Shown in pieces: positions 23,766-35,090 of a stretch of DNA of 64,000 nucleotides (positions are counted from its first letter, which is position 1; every line of letters begins with the position of its first letter). The notes beneath the pieces are model-generated. The model was not told where the DNA came from. It saw only the letters and a list, made by a program, of their open reading frames with translations, and ran no database searches. Both the position numbers and the translations under genes were made by a program. This stretch comes from Cyathus striatus (lineage: Eukaryota; Basidiomycota; Agaricomycetes; Agaricales; Nidulariaceae): assembly GCA_025738555.1 (NCBI GenBank), contig JAOVFP010000001.1:3782001-3846000 (forward strand), in the 5' to 3' direction.

Positions 23766-25815
23766 ATGGCGGAAGACCTACAGGATGAACTAATCCACGT
23801 CTATGGAGTAAATACCAAATACAACTATGAACCGCCACAGGACATCAGCGGGATTCGGCTCAGTCCTGAGATTCTCGCGTTCATTGAGAAGCAAGACGAA
23901 GTACGAACTAACTTTGACCCTGCAACGTCACAATATTAACTGACTCCTCTGTTGACCTTGTTCGCAGTCTCCTGAAAAGCTCCTACGACATCCTGTAATT
24001 GAACCACAGGAAGTAGACGACAGCTTTCCGATTACAGACTACTTCATATCGTGCGTTGCTCGATCATCTAGCAAAAACGCTTTGAGCGCTCATTCCATCG
24101 CAGCTCGTCGCATAATACGTACCTTCTTTCTCGACAAATTATAGGTCGTGCCTCTGCTGCGTCATACACGCATGTGTTGTCCAGGAATGGACGATGTGTC
24201 GGTATGTTTACAGAACCTCGTATAAATGTATGCTCTTACTCGTGAATGTAGAGATTGACGTTTGGCCTTCTTCTAAGGGGCTGGTAGTCACCCACGGTCA
24301 TACGTTTAGCAAGGGAGTGTCATTTGAAAGTGTATGTGTCGCTATCGTTGAGGCGGTAAAGCCAGATTCTTGGCCTGTCTTTGTAAGTCTTGAGTGTCAT
24401 GTCGATGTCTCCGGTCAGGAGGAACTGGTGAGAGTCTTGAAGGAGGCTTGGGGAGAAAAATTAGTCGCAGGTCCGTTGAAAGGTGTGGCTGATGATGAGG
24501 TATCACCAGCACATCTGAAGGGAAGGATATTGCTCATGGTAAGTAAGAGTATGCGAGATACTTCGCTATGTTTTGCTGACTAGTTCTTAGGTGGAGTATT
24601 ACCCACCAGCAGCGACTGGTACTGGCGAAGGTCAAGAAATCGAAGATTCATCGTCATCCTCCTCCTCCTCCTCAGATGAAGAGGAACCGTATGATGAAGG
24701 AGAGGTTAAAGCCGCAGCAATGGGCAAGAAACACGACCACTCTCGCATTTCGTCTGAACTAGCTGAGCTAGGGTACTACGCTCGGAGCATGAAACCTAGC
24801 AAAGGATGGTTGGAACAATGTCAGCATGCATTCTTTTCAAGTTTCATATATATTGAAGGATCGTTGCAGTAATGATGGACCCTCTGCACGCTCTCATAAA
24901 TATTTCTGAATCGGCCTGCGATGCTCTCCTGCCTGTGTCTATGCCTGCCCTCATTTCTCATTCTCAGAAGCATCTGAGGCGCATATACCCGCGGGGCACT
25001 AGAATTCAATCTAGCAATCCTGACCCACTAAAGTATGTCCGTGCAGTATGTTCTTCGATTGAAACTTATGGCATTGATTTAGGTATTGGCGGAATGGATC
25101 TCAGGTCGTCAGTCTCAACTGGCAAGTGTATGATCGTGGTATGCAACTGAACGAAGCCATGTTTGTTGGTGGACCGGGATGGGTCCTTAAGCCTCCACAT
25201 CTTCGGAGACACAGCGACGATGACGACGATAGGCATGCCAAGTGGCGCCTGAAATGCGAACTTGTTGGAATAAGCTCGCGTAGGGCATCATATATCTCAC
25301 GAGAGACTTATGATACTTACTGCAATTAATTAGTTCCACCACCTAACGGCCGCAAGGGCAAATCGTTTTCTACGTATGTCATTGCAAAGTTATTCCATAG
25401 CTCTGGTGATATGGAGTGGCGCTCGAAGAAGGTAAAGACAATCGATGTTGTTGGAGAAGGTGCAGACGTGTTCTGGAAGGAAGAATGGGAATGGGAATAC
25501 GACAACGACGAACTTGCTGTTATCAGGTAACGTATTCCTGTTATTTGTACTGCGAAATATCCTTGCTAACAGATTCCTAGATTCATGGCCTATGAGAATG
25601 AATTCGGGATAGATGACAAGATCGTCGTATTTTGCGCAAGGATGGACGAGTTAATCATGGATAGTTGGTTGCTCCTCCCTATGCTAGATATGAAGGAGAA
25701 AAGCTCCGGAGCCACGACTCTGGTACGATTTAATCTAGAAAGGACTGACAAACACAGATACCTTCATAAGCTAAATCAGAAAGCTACAGAATTATTGAAA
25801 AAACTTAAGGTATGA
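23766..25815 (+). CDS. Phosphoinositide-specific phospholipase C (X, Y and C2 domains)
   Basis: Hydrolyses PIP2 to diacylglycerol and inositol trisphosphate. The start [14 protein letters not shown] is followed within about 80 residues by the X domain: [17 protein letters not shown] with the first catalytic His, GRCVEIDVW, and the second His in [19 protein letters not shown] carries the conserved Glu. An acidic poly-Ser linker (nine Ser, then DEEEP) separates X from Y. The Y domain has [22 protein letters not shown] and [14 protein letters not shown]2 domain closes the protein ([39 protein letters not shown]). There are no EF-hands or PH domain in front, unlike yeast Plc1. Introns are recognisable at 23900-23967, 24052-24104, 24202-24250 and others. 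The stop lies at 25813-25815. Confidence 0.9.
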
Positions 25816-25944
25816 TTATTGGAATAAGTTAAATAACGTAGAAATAGCACATCAATGTGGGATTGTCTAGTTGCCATCCAGAAATATTTCCTGAAAATGC
25901 GATGGAACAAATACATCATATCGAGTGAGTAAGTAAAGATCTAT

Positions 25945-27439
25945 CTAGCCAATCATTGTACCATCTTCTTCGGTAGCCTCGGTGGTATAAACTGCGCACA
26001 CTCCATCATCGCCGGCGCTGACGATCACTGACCCTTCGAGACCTAGCGAAGCACCCAGAACAGGACCGTGATGCCCTTTGTGTGTCCGTATCAGAGTGCC
26101 TGTGCGAGCGTCCCATGTACGTAGGGTGCGGTCGGCGGAGGCAGAGACAAGGATGTACGACTTGGGCGGGGGATGTGCGAGTAGAGTTGTTATCGCGTCC
26201 TAAATAACTATTTGGTAATGGAACGGCCAGAAGGAAGAAGAAACAAACCTCATGCACAAGAGTAGCTCTCAGCTTAAACGTGGTTAAATCCCAAATGCAC
26301 GCCTTCCCATCTGTAGCTCCCGTGATAGCCACACCAGGACCGGTGCGAGTACCTGTGAGATCAACAAACACAACCGCTTCGATACTCTCCCCTTCCGTGT
26401 GTCCGCCAAGAGCCTGGACAACTTCGCCCTTGCTTAGGCTCACTACGCGCACGCCCCCTGCGGCGCCTCCGACGATTGCAAGGGTGGAAGATGGGTTGAC
26501 TCCGAGAGATGTGATTCCATCGAGGCTGAATCGTGCGTCTTCGGGAGTCAGTTTGAAAATAGGAGCCGGGGAGCGGGGGTCCCAGAATATGAGTGTTCCG
26601 TCGGCGCAGGCGGAGATAATGCGTTTGCCTGGGAGGATGTTAGTGCTTGAGGTAAAGCGATGGCGATTGAGATGTACCATCTGGTGTGAATTCACCACAA
26701 TTGACTGCTCCTGTGTGGCCTGCAAAGACTTGCATTATGTTTCCGGAGGGAACTAAGGCAGACGAGTTAATAAACAAACGTAATATGCTATAGAATGATC
26801 GGACATACGTTGCCAGAGCCAGAGGGTTGAATCGTTGGATCCTGCGAGGAGAACATTTCCTTTTGGATGCCATCTCAAGAACTGAGTGCGAAGGGAAGCG
26901 TTAAGTCAGCGCCGAGTATATTATGAGGATCGACGCACCATAACCTCGTCAGGTCCTTGAAGCTCAGTCAAAAATTCCCAAATCTTGTAGTTCTCCTTGC
27001 CGACTCTTCGCCATATTCTGATCTTGCCGTCCATTCCGCCGGTCGATATCATCTCGCCATCTGCGCTCCATCCAGTGCAGGTAACACTATCAGAGTGTCC
27101 TGTAAGCTTGACAATGACTTCGCCATCTGTGATGTCCCAGATGTATCCTAAATCGTCCTCTCCACCGGAGACTGCAAGGGGTTGGGTTGGATGAACAGAT
27201 ACGGTGAAAACAGAGGCGTTATGCGTTCTGAAGTGTTGTAAAGAGTTGTCTTCGATTACCTGGCTGGATGAGCCGGCCTGCATCTCGCCTAGAGTGTCGG
27301 CTGCTTCATCTTCGTCATCTTCGTCCATTGGTGCATCGCCGTCGACGGGAACTTCAGCAAGAACATCATCTTCGGTGATAAATTGGTCTTCTTCGTCGTC
27401 GTCGATGTCGACGTCTTCGTGCTCGCGTGATGCAGCCAT
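25945..27439 (-). CDS. WD40 ribosome-assembly factor, Sqt1/AAMP type
   Basis: Sqt1 is the dedicated chaperone of ribosomal protein uL16 (Rpl10); human AAMP is its relative. The N-terminus is very acidic (DVDIDDDEEDQFI, PMDEDDEDEAADT), as in Sqt1. At least six WD40 blades follow: FTVSVHPTQPLAVSGGED/GYIWD, LTGHSDSVTCTGWSADGE/IRIW, FLRWHPKGN/STLWLWQ, FAGHTGAVNCGEFTPDGK/LIFWD, a blade with LDGITSLGVNPSSTLAIVGG, AITGATDGKACIWD, TLLAHPPPKSYILVSASADRT/RTWD, and a final VSAGDDGVCAVY. The stop is at 25945-25947 after DGTMIG. Introns are seen near 26930-26885, 26815-26750, 26695-26635 and 26250-26200. The family assignment rests on the acidic N-terminus and the blade order; another nuclear WD40 protein is less likely. 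Confidence 0.83.
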
Positions 27440-27936
27440 AGTATTTTGATTTGAAGCAGTAGGGATGTGGATCTGAATGGAGTATGGGTTTTATGAAGGA
27501 GTAGTGGTGGATATTGACGGCGAGCTGAGTAACGAGCGACTTGGCTGACGAGATGCGCTGACAGATAACTTGAAATCACCTCAGATATTTTTGATATCAG
27601 TGGATAGATATCCTTGTTCTCACGGGTGGTGGATCGGCTAACGTGTCACAATCTCGCACGCGACGTGTCCGACTTCCGTCGTAGAGAAAGTCAGAGTGAG
27701 AGAATAAGTAGTGAGAGACAGCCATTACATGAGACAGCCATAAGCAAGTACATGGGAGAATACCACTGAGAACTCTAAGCTGGCCCGTTGCCGAAGTAAC
27801 TTTGTGGAAAAGAGGATCAAATTCTGCAGCCCGGACTGTGGGATGAATAAGACCCCCGACATCAAATAAAGACATGTCCGACAACTGACCACGTCAGTAC
27901 TTCAGCTCTCTTTCCCTCTCCCTCCCTTATCCAATC
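27440..27936. other. Divergent promoter region between WD40 gene and PDI gene
   Basis: About 500 bp between two divergent starts. A minus frame at 27597-27884 has no recognised family and lies where both promoters must be, so it is not called. Confidence 0.55.
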
Positions 27937-29780
27937 ATGAGGTCCTTTTTCTCCCTTTTTTCTGCTGCTCTCATAGCAGCTGTCTCTGCTTCAAACGTCA
28001 TTGACCTCACCCCTGATAACTTTGATCAAGTTGTTGGAAAGGGAAAACCTGCTCTCGTTGAGTTGTAAGTTTCTACATATTTCCTCAATCCTTTTCTTTT
28101 CGTCTGGCTTACCTATTTATTCAGCTTCGCCCCCTGGTGGTATGTCCATTAGTTATAACCATTTTATACCGCCTTCTCAACACCACACACAACCCTTAGC
28201 GGGCATTGTAAAGTACGCGTCCCTATACATCTTCCATTTATAGGCCGTCAACTAATGGCTCCCGTAGAACCTTGCTCCTGTCTACGAGCAGCTCGGAGAT
28301 GCATTTGCGCATGCAAAGGACAAGGTCGTCATTGCCAAGGTCGACGCAGACGGTGCTGGCAAGCCCTTGGGTCAGAAGTACGGCGTCACCGGTTTCCCAA
28401 GTGCGTTCTATTTTTATTGACAGTAATGGGGTCGAACCTCACCAACGCCTATCATCAGCACTCAAGTGGTTCGACGCTGATGGGAAGGACGAGAAGTATG
28501 AATCTGGACGTGATTTGGACAGCTTGGCTGGATTGTAAGTTTCATTTTCTAATTCCCAGGTTAATGGTCCACCTGATGACCGTAATACAGTATTACCAAG
28601 AAGGCTGGCGTCAAGTCTAACATTAAACCCCCTCCCCCACCTGCATTTGAAGTTCTTGATGTCCATACTTTCGATGATATCGTGTTGGTATGTATCTATG
28701 TTCCGTTCTTCTCGTTCGTTGCCTACCTTTGCTTTAGGATCCCAGGAAGAATGTATTGGTTTCGTTCACTGTGCGTTTCACATGCTGCGCAATCTATCAT
28801 AACATGAATAACACGCTTCGCTCAGGCTCCATGGTGTGGCCACTGCAAGAAGCTGAAGCCTATTTACGAGAAAGGTTCGTCATCGTCATCTCCGTGAGCG
28901 TAGGCGCTTGTCTTAATGTATGTTGCTTTAGTCGCCGCAACATTCAAGCCCGAGAGCAGCGTAAGTGAGCTGTTTATTCATTTATATCCGTTCTGATTGC
29001 GTTCCTGCTCAGTGTGTTATCGCAAACGTTGACGCTGATGACAAAAAGAACCGTCCCCTCGCTGAGAAATATGAGATCGGCAGCTTCCCCACTCTCAAGT
29101 TCTTTTCCGCCGACAACAAGGAACCCGAGGCCTACGATGGTGGCCGCAGTGAAGAAGATTTTGTGAAGTTCCTGAACGAGAAGTGCGGCACTCAGCGCGC
29201 TGTAGGAGGAGGTTTATCCGATGAGGTATGTTCTGGCCCATTTTAGATCTCCTCGTGTTGCCATTCGCCATGTTCTGACGCGTCTGGATGCGTTTCGTTT
29301 CGCCTTCTTTTCATAATCTGCTGCCATTTGTGATACTCGGCGTCTGACGTGGACTTTCTTAATCCCAATAGGCTGGTCGTCTCGTGGACTTTGACGCGCT
29401 GGCTAACAAGTTCTTTACCTCGGCTGCCGGTGCAAGAGATTCTATGTACCAAGAGGCTCTTACTCTCGCAGCTGCCGCTGGCCCTGCCTCGAAACATTAC
29501 ATTCGTGTCATGGAGAAGGTCATCAATGGTACTGAGGAATATATTCAGAAGGAAGCCAAGCGGTATGTCTATATTTTTAACCAGTGGCTGCCTTGTAGCA
29601 TGGCCTCCTCATGGAACCTATGACTAATTGGGGCCTTTGTGATATAGATTGACCACTATCCTGGAGAAACGCAACCTGTCTCCCCAAAAGTTGGACGAGA
29701 TCAAGATTAAGGCTAACGTACTCCGTGCATTTACTGAAAAGCCAAAGGAGAAGGCATCAAGAGAAGAGTCTGAGCTGTAA
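27937..29780 (+). CDS. Protein disulfide isomerase, ERp38/P5 type with ERp29c domain
   Basis: Forms and rearranges disulfides in the ER lumen. The first 19 residues are a signal peptide (MRSFFSLFSAALIAAVSAS). Two thioredoxin domains follow, each with an active site: FFAPWCGHCKNLAP in the first (intron within the APWCG codons) and FTAPWCGHCKKLKP in the second. Each has the cis-proline region (VTGFPTLKWF and IGSFPTLKFF). The C-terminal part, from LVDFDALANKFF to LSPQKLDEIKIKANVL, is the helical ERp29c domain, as in Neurospora ERp38 and Aspergillus TigA. The chain ends KEKASREESEL. This is a variant of the KDEL/HDEL retrieval signal, so retention may be weak or use an unusual receptor specificity. 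About eight introns; the stop is TAA at 29778. Confidence 0.93.
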
Positions 29781-30386
29781 GCTTCACATGTGTCATCACT
29801 TATCGTACATAGTATAGCTGTTATTGCGTGGTCTTTATATATTTAACGAACTTGGGAATACATGTCTTTGGAATAGTAATGGCAGTGATTACACGCCACT
29901 GACTGAAGATTTTTAACCGGTTCTCGTGTCTGTTCTCCGCGTATGTCGGCGCTTATCTGACGCTCTTGTTCCAACTTTTTTGTGGAAAGTGATAAAGGGG
30001 GGAGAGGTGGGAAAGAGACATCACCTACAAGTGTGCCTCACGCTTGATACAGGCTCCGATGTGGCTATAAGCAATAGTTTTCTGCCTCGTGTTGAGGAAG
30101 CGAACCACTCGTGATCGACCTTGAGGTGGTATCTCTACCATCTACATGCAAAAACCATTCTTTGGATCATCATAAACCGGCCAATCGACTAACAAACGCC
30201 CACCATCAGTGAAGTAGAGCTTGCACCTTCCTTCAAATATCTTAGTTCTTAGAAAGTTCCACCCACTCCACTTTATAACCACTTCATACCTTTAGGTACG
30301 CCACTACCCCACGTTAACATTATAAGTAGCTGGGATATACTCGCCGCACAGGCTTACCTTCTTATCACATTCTTGCCACCCTCAGT
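29781..30386. other. Intergenic, about 0.6 kb
   Basis: No supported gene; the frame at 29926-30114 lacks any family feature. It holds the 3' flank of the PDI gene and the promoter of the TDP2-like gene. Confidence 0.5.
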
Positions 30387-31544
30387 ATGCCCTATGACGA
30401 TGTTGAGCCTGATGAACCCTTCATCCCTCCCCCGATGAGCGAGTCGGACTTTGACGATGAAAGACCGCAAGAGGCAACGAGGAATGCGATGCCAATGGAG
30501 ATTAATGTGCTACCTAAGAAGCGGAGCGATTTTTCATTCGAGTGGGGACGAGGCAACGATCCCGAGCCATCGACGTCGATGAGGTCTACAACAGGAAATA
30601 ATAACGGAAAGAGCAGAGAGGATAATGAACCGCCTTGTCTTATTCCCACCAGAACATACCGTTTTCGCCCTTCAAAGCAAGAGTGGAAACACGTACCAGA
30701 AAGCATTCGAGCACAAAAGAAGCCGCCTACGTCCGTAAGGATTATTTCCTGGAATATAGATGCATTTGGGCAAGCGAGGGTAGCACGAGCAAAAGCGGCG
30801 CTCCGCCACATTGCGGCTGATGTCCTGGGTTGCAAAAATATTACTGAGGAACCCGAGCCTTGCTGCATCCTTTTACAAGAAGTAAACCGAGATCTTATAC
30901 TTTTTCTGCTCGAGCACGAATGGATTCAACGGCATTTCCAGATCTGCCCCAAGACAGCTGATAAATGGCCACGATTGGTGCAGTTTGGGAACGTTAATCT
31001 CGTTTCGCGATCTATTGAAATTGCAAAGTCAGATATTTTGCATTTCAAGTCGCAGTCACCCATGGGGCGTATGGGCGTCATCTCGCACGTCAAGTTGCGC
31101 GCACCCGATCCTACGCCTCGCATGGTCACGATTCGTATTATCAACACACATCTAGAGTCCGAGGTAGCTGGCGAATATTATCGCCCCTTTCAACTTGCGT
31201 TACTCAGACAGGTACTGAATGATGGAGAGTTCAGCGACGGCGGCGTGATAGCTGGGGATTTCAACGCTATCGGGGTGTCCGACGTCCATCTTGCACGCAG
31301 CAATAATCTAAAGGATGCATGGCGAAGAGGCGACAATGACGAGTCTGGTCACACTTGGGGATATCAAGGACCAGATATCGACAAGTATCCGAGTAGCAGA
31401 TTGGATAAGATTCTATACGTCCCTAAGAAAGGATATGAGGTTGATGAGCCACGTAGGATCGGGATCGGGAAGAAGGAGGTAGAGGGAAGGGAATGGGTGA
31501 GCGATCATTTTGGACTTGAGACGAGGTTGCGCATGATCCATTAG
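30387..31544 (+). CDS. TDP2-like endonuclease/exonuclease/phosphatase family protein
   Basis: A single-exon gene of 385 residues. The C-terminal two thirds show the EEP metal-dependent phosphodiesterase motifs in order: RIISWNIDAF (Asn), CCILLQEVNRD (metal-binding Glu), IRIINTHLESE (His), GVIAGDFNAIG (Asp/Asn), and WVSDHFGLETRL (Asp/His). The LKDAWRR and GHTWGYQG elements between the last motifs match the TDP2 branch, which removes 5'-tyrosyl adducts left by topoisomerase II. The N-terminal 110 residues are acidic and disordered and may hold localisation or interaction motifs. A nuclear DNA-repair role is inferred; another EEP hydrolase acting on nucleic acid or phospholipid cannot be excluded without structure comparison. 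Confidence 0.8.
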   Translation: MPYDDVEPDEPFIPPPMSESDFDDERPQEATRNAMPMEINVLPKKRSDFSFEWGRGNDPEPSTSMRSTTGNNNGKSREDNEPPCLIPTRTYRFRPSKQEWKHVPESIRAQKKPPTSVRIISWNIDAFGQARVARAKAALRHIAADVLGCKNITEEPEPCCILLQEVNRDLILFLLEHEWIQRHFQICPKTADKWPRLVQFGNVNLVSRSIEIAKSDILHFKSQSPMGRMGVISHVKLRAPDPTPRMVTIRIINTHLESEVAGEYYRPFQLALLRQVLNDGEFSDGGVIAGDFNAIGVSDVHLARSNNLKDAWRRGDNDESGHTWGYQGPDIDKYPSSRLDKILYVPKKGYEVDEPRRIGIGKKEVEGREWVSDHFGLETRLRMIH

Positions 31545-32760
31545 CAGTCGGATCGTGCGCAGCGTCGATTTAAACTGTGGGTTGGCTTGAAGTGCTCATT
31601 AACATCGGAGACGGAAGAGACCAAGTCGATCGCCGCGTGTACCTATTAAAAGCCACTGTGACATGTTTTAGGCGGTCGGTATTTGTATTTGGAAGCGCAG
31701 TTCTGTCTACGCCATCCATCATGTCATATCTGTACCTTTACGTATATGTTTGTTTTCATTACCTCATGCGTTTTTTTAAGGAGGCGAAGCACCTGGCCGC
31801 AGGTGAGGATTGTGCAATGTGCAGTTTGGCATGTTTTTGTTGCGTTGCTCGTTGTGTTGCTGAAGGTGACTGAAGATAGGGAGAAGAGGTTTTCTCAGAA
31901 GAATGTTCTGGGCAGATTGCCGAAGCCCGAGGAACGAACGGTTTCTATTTTAGGCTTGCATTCGCAGTCGGTTCAGGTTTGCCGTCCTCCAGGAGGCTGG
32001 GGAAGATTCTAAGAGGAGTACTTTGCAGCAGCAGAAGGTCGAGGGCGGAAAAGACATCGAGATGCCCTTCGTAGAAAGGGTTCCATACATTCTGTTGTTC
32101 CCGAATGGTCGCAATGGCATGGACCAAGAATGGATGCGCCCCGTCGCTGGAGATGATTGCAACAATACTACTACTGATAGGCACAAACCTTAGCGCCGTT
32201 GTATGTACGACAGCAACTGTTTAATTCACGGCGGTGACTCCTGCCCACCTGGGTTCTGGGCGAGCGAACAGCTATCAGCAGGCGAGATAAATATTAAATA
32301 TGAAGAACCAGCTGTGAAATTCATCAAGTACTGTACGGGACGAAAGACAGGAGGCATGATTATTTTGGCACATTTCGTCATCGAGGATTGGCGAGGGGCT
32401 GGCACGTGTGACATGTTATTATTTTATGGTGAAGCATTCGAGCGCAGGACAGGAATATAGACTATGTACAGGTTGGTTGGAGACAAGATACTTACTTAAA
32501 TTTAAAACAGTGGAACAAGGGGAAAGGCAGTGACAGTGATTCATGATGCATGAAGCGAGAATACTGTAAGGTGGGAGTGGAGAAGCAGCGGATGATGATC
32601 AGGAAGCGTGACTGTGACGGTTGTCATGGGTTGTTTGCCCCCGAACAGTATCATGTTATAAATTTGATGCCAAACTGCTTCCCGTCGCCTCCACGTTCTC
32701 ACCGTCTCTTATTCCCTCTCCTCCACTTTCTCTCTTTCCTCCCCTCTCTCTCATCCGCCA
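31545..32760. other. Intergenic, about 1.2 kb, with one protein-like remnant
   Basis: Contains the minus-strand exon-like stretch listed separately at 31945-32150. A plus frame at 32203-32460 also looks weakly protein-like (AGEINIKYEEPAVKFIKYC) but has no family and no splicing context. Confidence 0.4.
31945..32150 (-). pseudogene. Possible terminal exon or gene remnant, family unknown
   Basis: After a possible acceptor (CTCCAG) the minus strand reads DGAHPFLVHAIATIREQ, QNVWNPFYEGHLDVFSALD, then LLLLQSTPLRIFPSLLEDG up to a stop at 31945. The composition is unlike random translation: amphipathic helices, few rare residues. There is no ATG in frame and no matching upstream exon between 32150 and 32760, so it is probably a remnant or a last exon whose gene has been lost. 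I do not recognise the family. Confidence 0.3.
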
Positions 32761-33815
32761 TGAAGGCCACCCTCGTCTCTGTTGCCCTCTTCTTCGCTGC
32801 TGCTGCGGCTCAGTCGTTTACCGTCAACACCCCGTATGTTCTTCCCCCTTTCCTTGGCGACAACCTGTTTATCTTTTATCCCATCGCTTCAGTGTACCTA
32901 ACCCGCCTGTTTGCCAGCCAGTTATGATCACCTGGACTGGAGGAACTCGTAAGTCATTATCCTTGCCAAAATCCTTTCTTTACACGCTTACGCACCTTTC
33001 CAGCGCCTTACTTCTTGGTGTGTATTCAAAATTTTCAGCTCAGCGCTAGTATCTGACCTTCTCATGCCCTTGTAAAATTAACAGAGGTTCGTTCTCACGA
33101 GCTTGCATTCTTCTAAATTACACATTCTTACCCACTTTAATATAGTCTTCGCGATGCCAACTCCGGTAACACACTCGAGGACTTCGGTACAATAACTTCT
33201 GGAACCAGCTTCCGCTGGGTTGTAGACCAGCCCGTTGGTACCAGCCTTGGTCTCAATCTCCGTGACAACACCGGTACCGTTGTTCAGTCCGGCACGTTCA
33301 GTGTTGCTAGCGGAAGTGAGTTGATCGTAGGATCTAATGTTTTACCTTATTTAATCTTTCAATGTTGCAGCCGACACCAGCTGCATTGGCGCAAGCAGTT
33401 CTGGTTCAGGCTCTTCCAGTACTGGAGCTAGCACTGGCAGTACTACCGCCGGTGCGACGAGCAGTGGTACGGTCTCTGTTACAACGTCCACGTCTGTATC
33501 CGTGACCTCATCTTCTCCATCTTCTTCGTCTGTTACTGCTCCTGGTGCTACCACCACTTCAGCTGGCACTGCAGGCGCTACCTCTTCCGGTACCACGTAA
33601 GTACTACGAAATCAGTGTTTCAGACAACAAAAAATGTTGATTGCAACGTGCCTATTTTTAGCTCTCGTGCTTCCTCCTCCTCTGCTGGCACCGCCGCATC
33701 GTCAGCTGCTTCCTCTGCCAGCAGCTCTTCCCAGAGCTCCGCCGCTTCGAAGGCTTTCGCTGAGATGAGTGCCGCTGGCCTCTTTGGTGCCGTTGCTGTC
33801 GCCCTCTTCGCTTAA
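32761..33815 (+). CDS. Secreted Ser/Thr-rich GPI-anchored wall protein
   Basis: Residues 1-18 are a signal peptide (MKATLVSVALFFAAAAAQ). The N-terminal globular part follows a fungal pattern: FTVNTP, PVCQPVMITWTGGT, PYFL, LRDANSGNTLEDFG, FRWVVDQPVGTSLGLNLRD, GTVVQSGTFSV. It resembles the Ser/Thr-rich cell-surface proteins common in Agaricomycetes. A long Ser/Thr/Ala/Gly tract follows, likely O-glycosylated, and then a hydrophobic C-terminus (MSAAGLFGAVAVALFA) typical of a GPI signal. There are four or five introns. The one between 33018 and 33145 is either a single 126-base intron or two introns flanking a 2-base exon. The last intron falls in the Ser-rich tract (GTAAGT near 33598). No catalytic domain is seen. 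Confidence 0.82.
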
Positions 33816-35090
33816 ATAGGCTCAAAGTATTGGATGTCTTTTGACGGTTAACGGATTCTTTTTACCATGCGTTCTTCACTTAGAACGATAGTCCTTCCTT
33901 CCTATATACCTCTGACAAAGTATCTCACCGCGTACTTAGCCTAATTCGCTATTCTCATATGTTTTACTAAGACCTTTTTTGGACATGCTTATATCTACGT
34001 AGGAAGCGTTAGATTTGGATCATAGTTCTACGTTTCTTATGGGACTATTGGGTCTTGGCAAATACTATCACCCATTCTTTCCGTTGTAAAATGGTCTAGA
34101 CTCCGTTCATAACTAAAGGGTTGAATTCAAAATTCCAAGTTCATAACTTTACTTTCGCGTTCCTCAAAGAGCGCATTACTGTTACAACGGTGAATTCCAG
34201 TACTTTCGAACACTACGGTTGTCGGGTTAAACTTACCTCCCCTCCTCCATCAAAACACGCTCTGTACCAAATCTTCACCGTTCTATCAACATTTCATGTA
34301 GCAACAGGTGGTTGTAAGTTGATTTTTCGAGTCTGGATCTATTGCATACTTACGTTAGATGGCACATCAGGTCTCAATATTCGTTGAGCGGGGGTGTGCG
34401 AGAGAGCCATTTCTGGGCGGGGTCGTTAATTTGCAAAGGCACAAATCAACATTGAATGTATGGATAGCATAGCACTCAATCTGGGAGCTTGTTTCAAAGC
34501 TATTTTTTCGGAGTCTTTCGAGGTTAAAAATGTTAAATGGGGACTCCTGTCCTTTGCAGTAACACCTTAAAAACAACTGGAAAGCGAGAGACAACCTCGT
34601 GACTCAAACAGAGAAACTCCACATCCAGAAAATACTCATCTTTCTCCGCGACAAGCATCGTAAACTAGCGAAGAATCTCCGGTGGCGGAAAATTCACCTT
34701 GATCTACAGATACTGGCAACGAAGCTCTCATGTCATTGACCCACTATGGTACTGATCTCGGTCGCTTTGAACTTGCCAACCTTCTGTTTTCACGAGTAAA
34801 TTCACCGGACTAGGCAGGTACCGCAGGGATATTCCCCAGATTTTCCAAATGGACTACCCCCACACCGGTGGTACCTATCGGGGTTCAGTTTAAGGCAGAA
34901 GGTCTGAATTCGGTTCCATGACCAGCCCATGTTAGTAGGTGCGGAGTGGTTTCGTTATAATTCAGCCTCGCCTTCCCTCGTACATTGGTTTACTTCCCCT
35001 TGCCCATCTAATAGCAGGGCATTTCTGTCGTGTTCGTCCTTTTACGGACATTGCTATACTTGTGGGCTACTAACTTACACGTCGCACACG
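33816..35090. other. Intergenic, about 1.3 kb; transporter promoter
   Basis: No supported gene, RNA or repeat. The short frames present lack family features. Confidence 0.5.

Noticed and set aside
27597..27884. 95-codon minus frame between divergent genes
   Set aside because: Lies in the shared promoter space, has no recognised domain and no splice signals.
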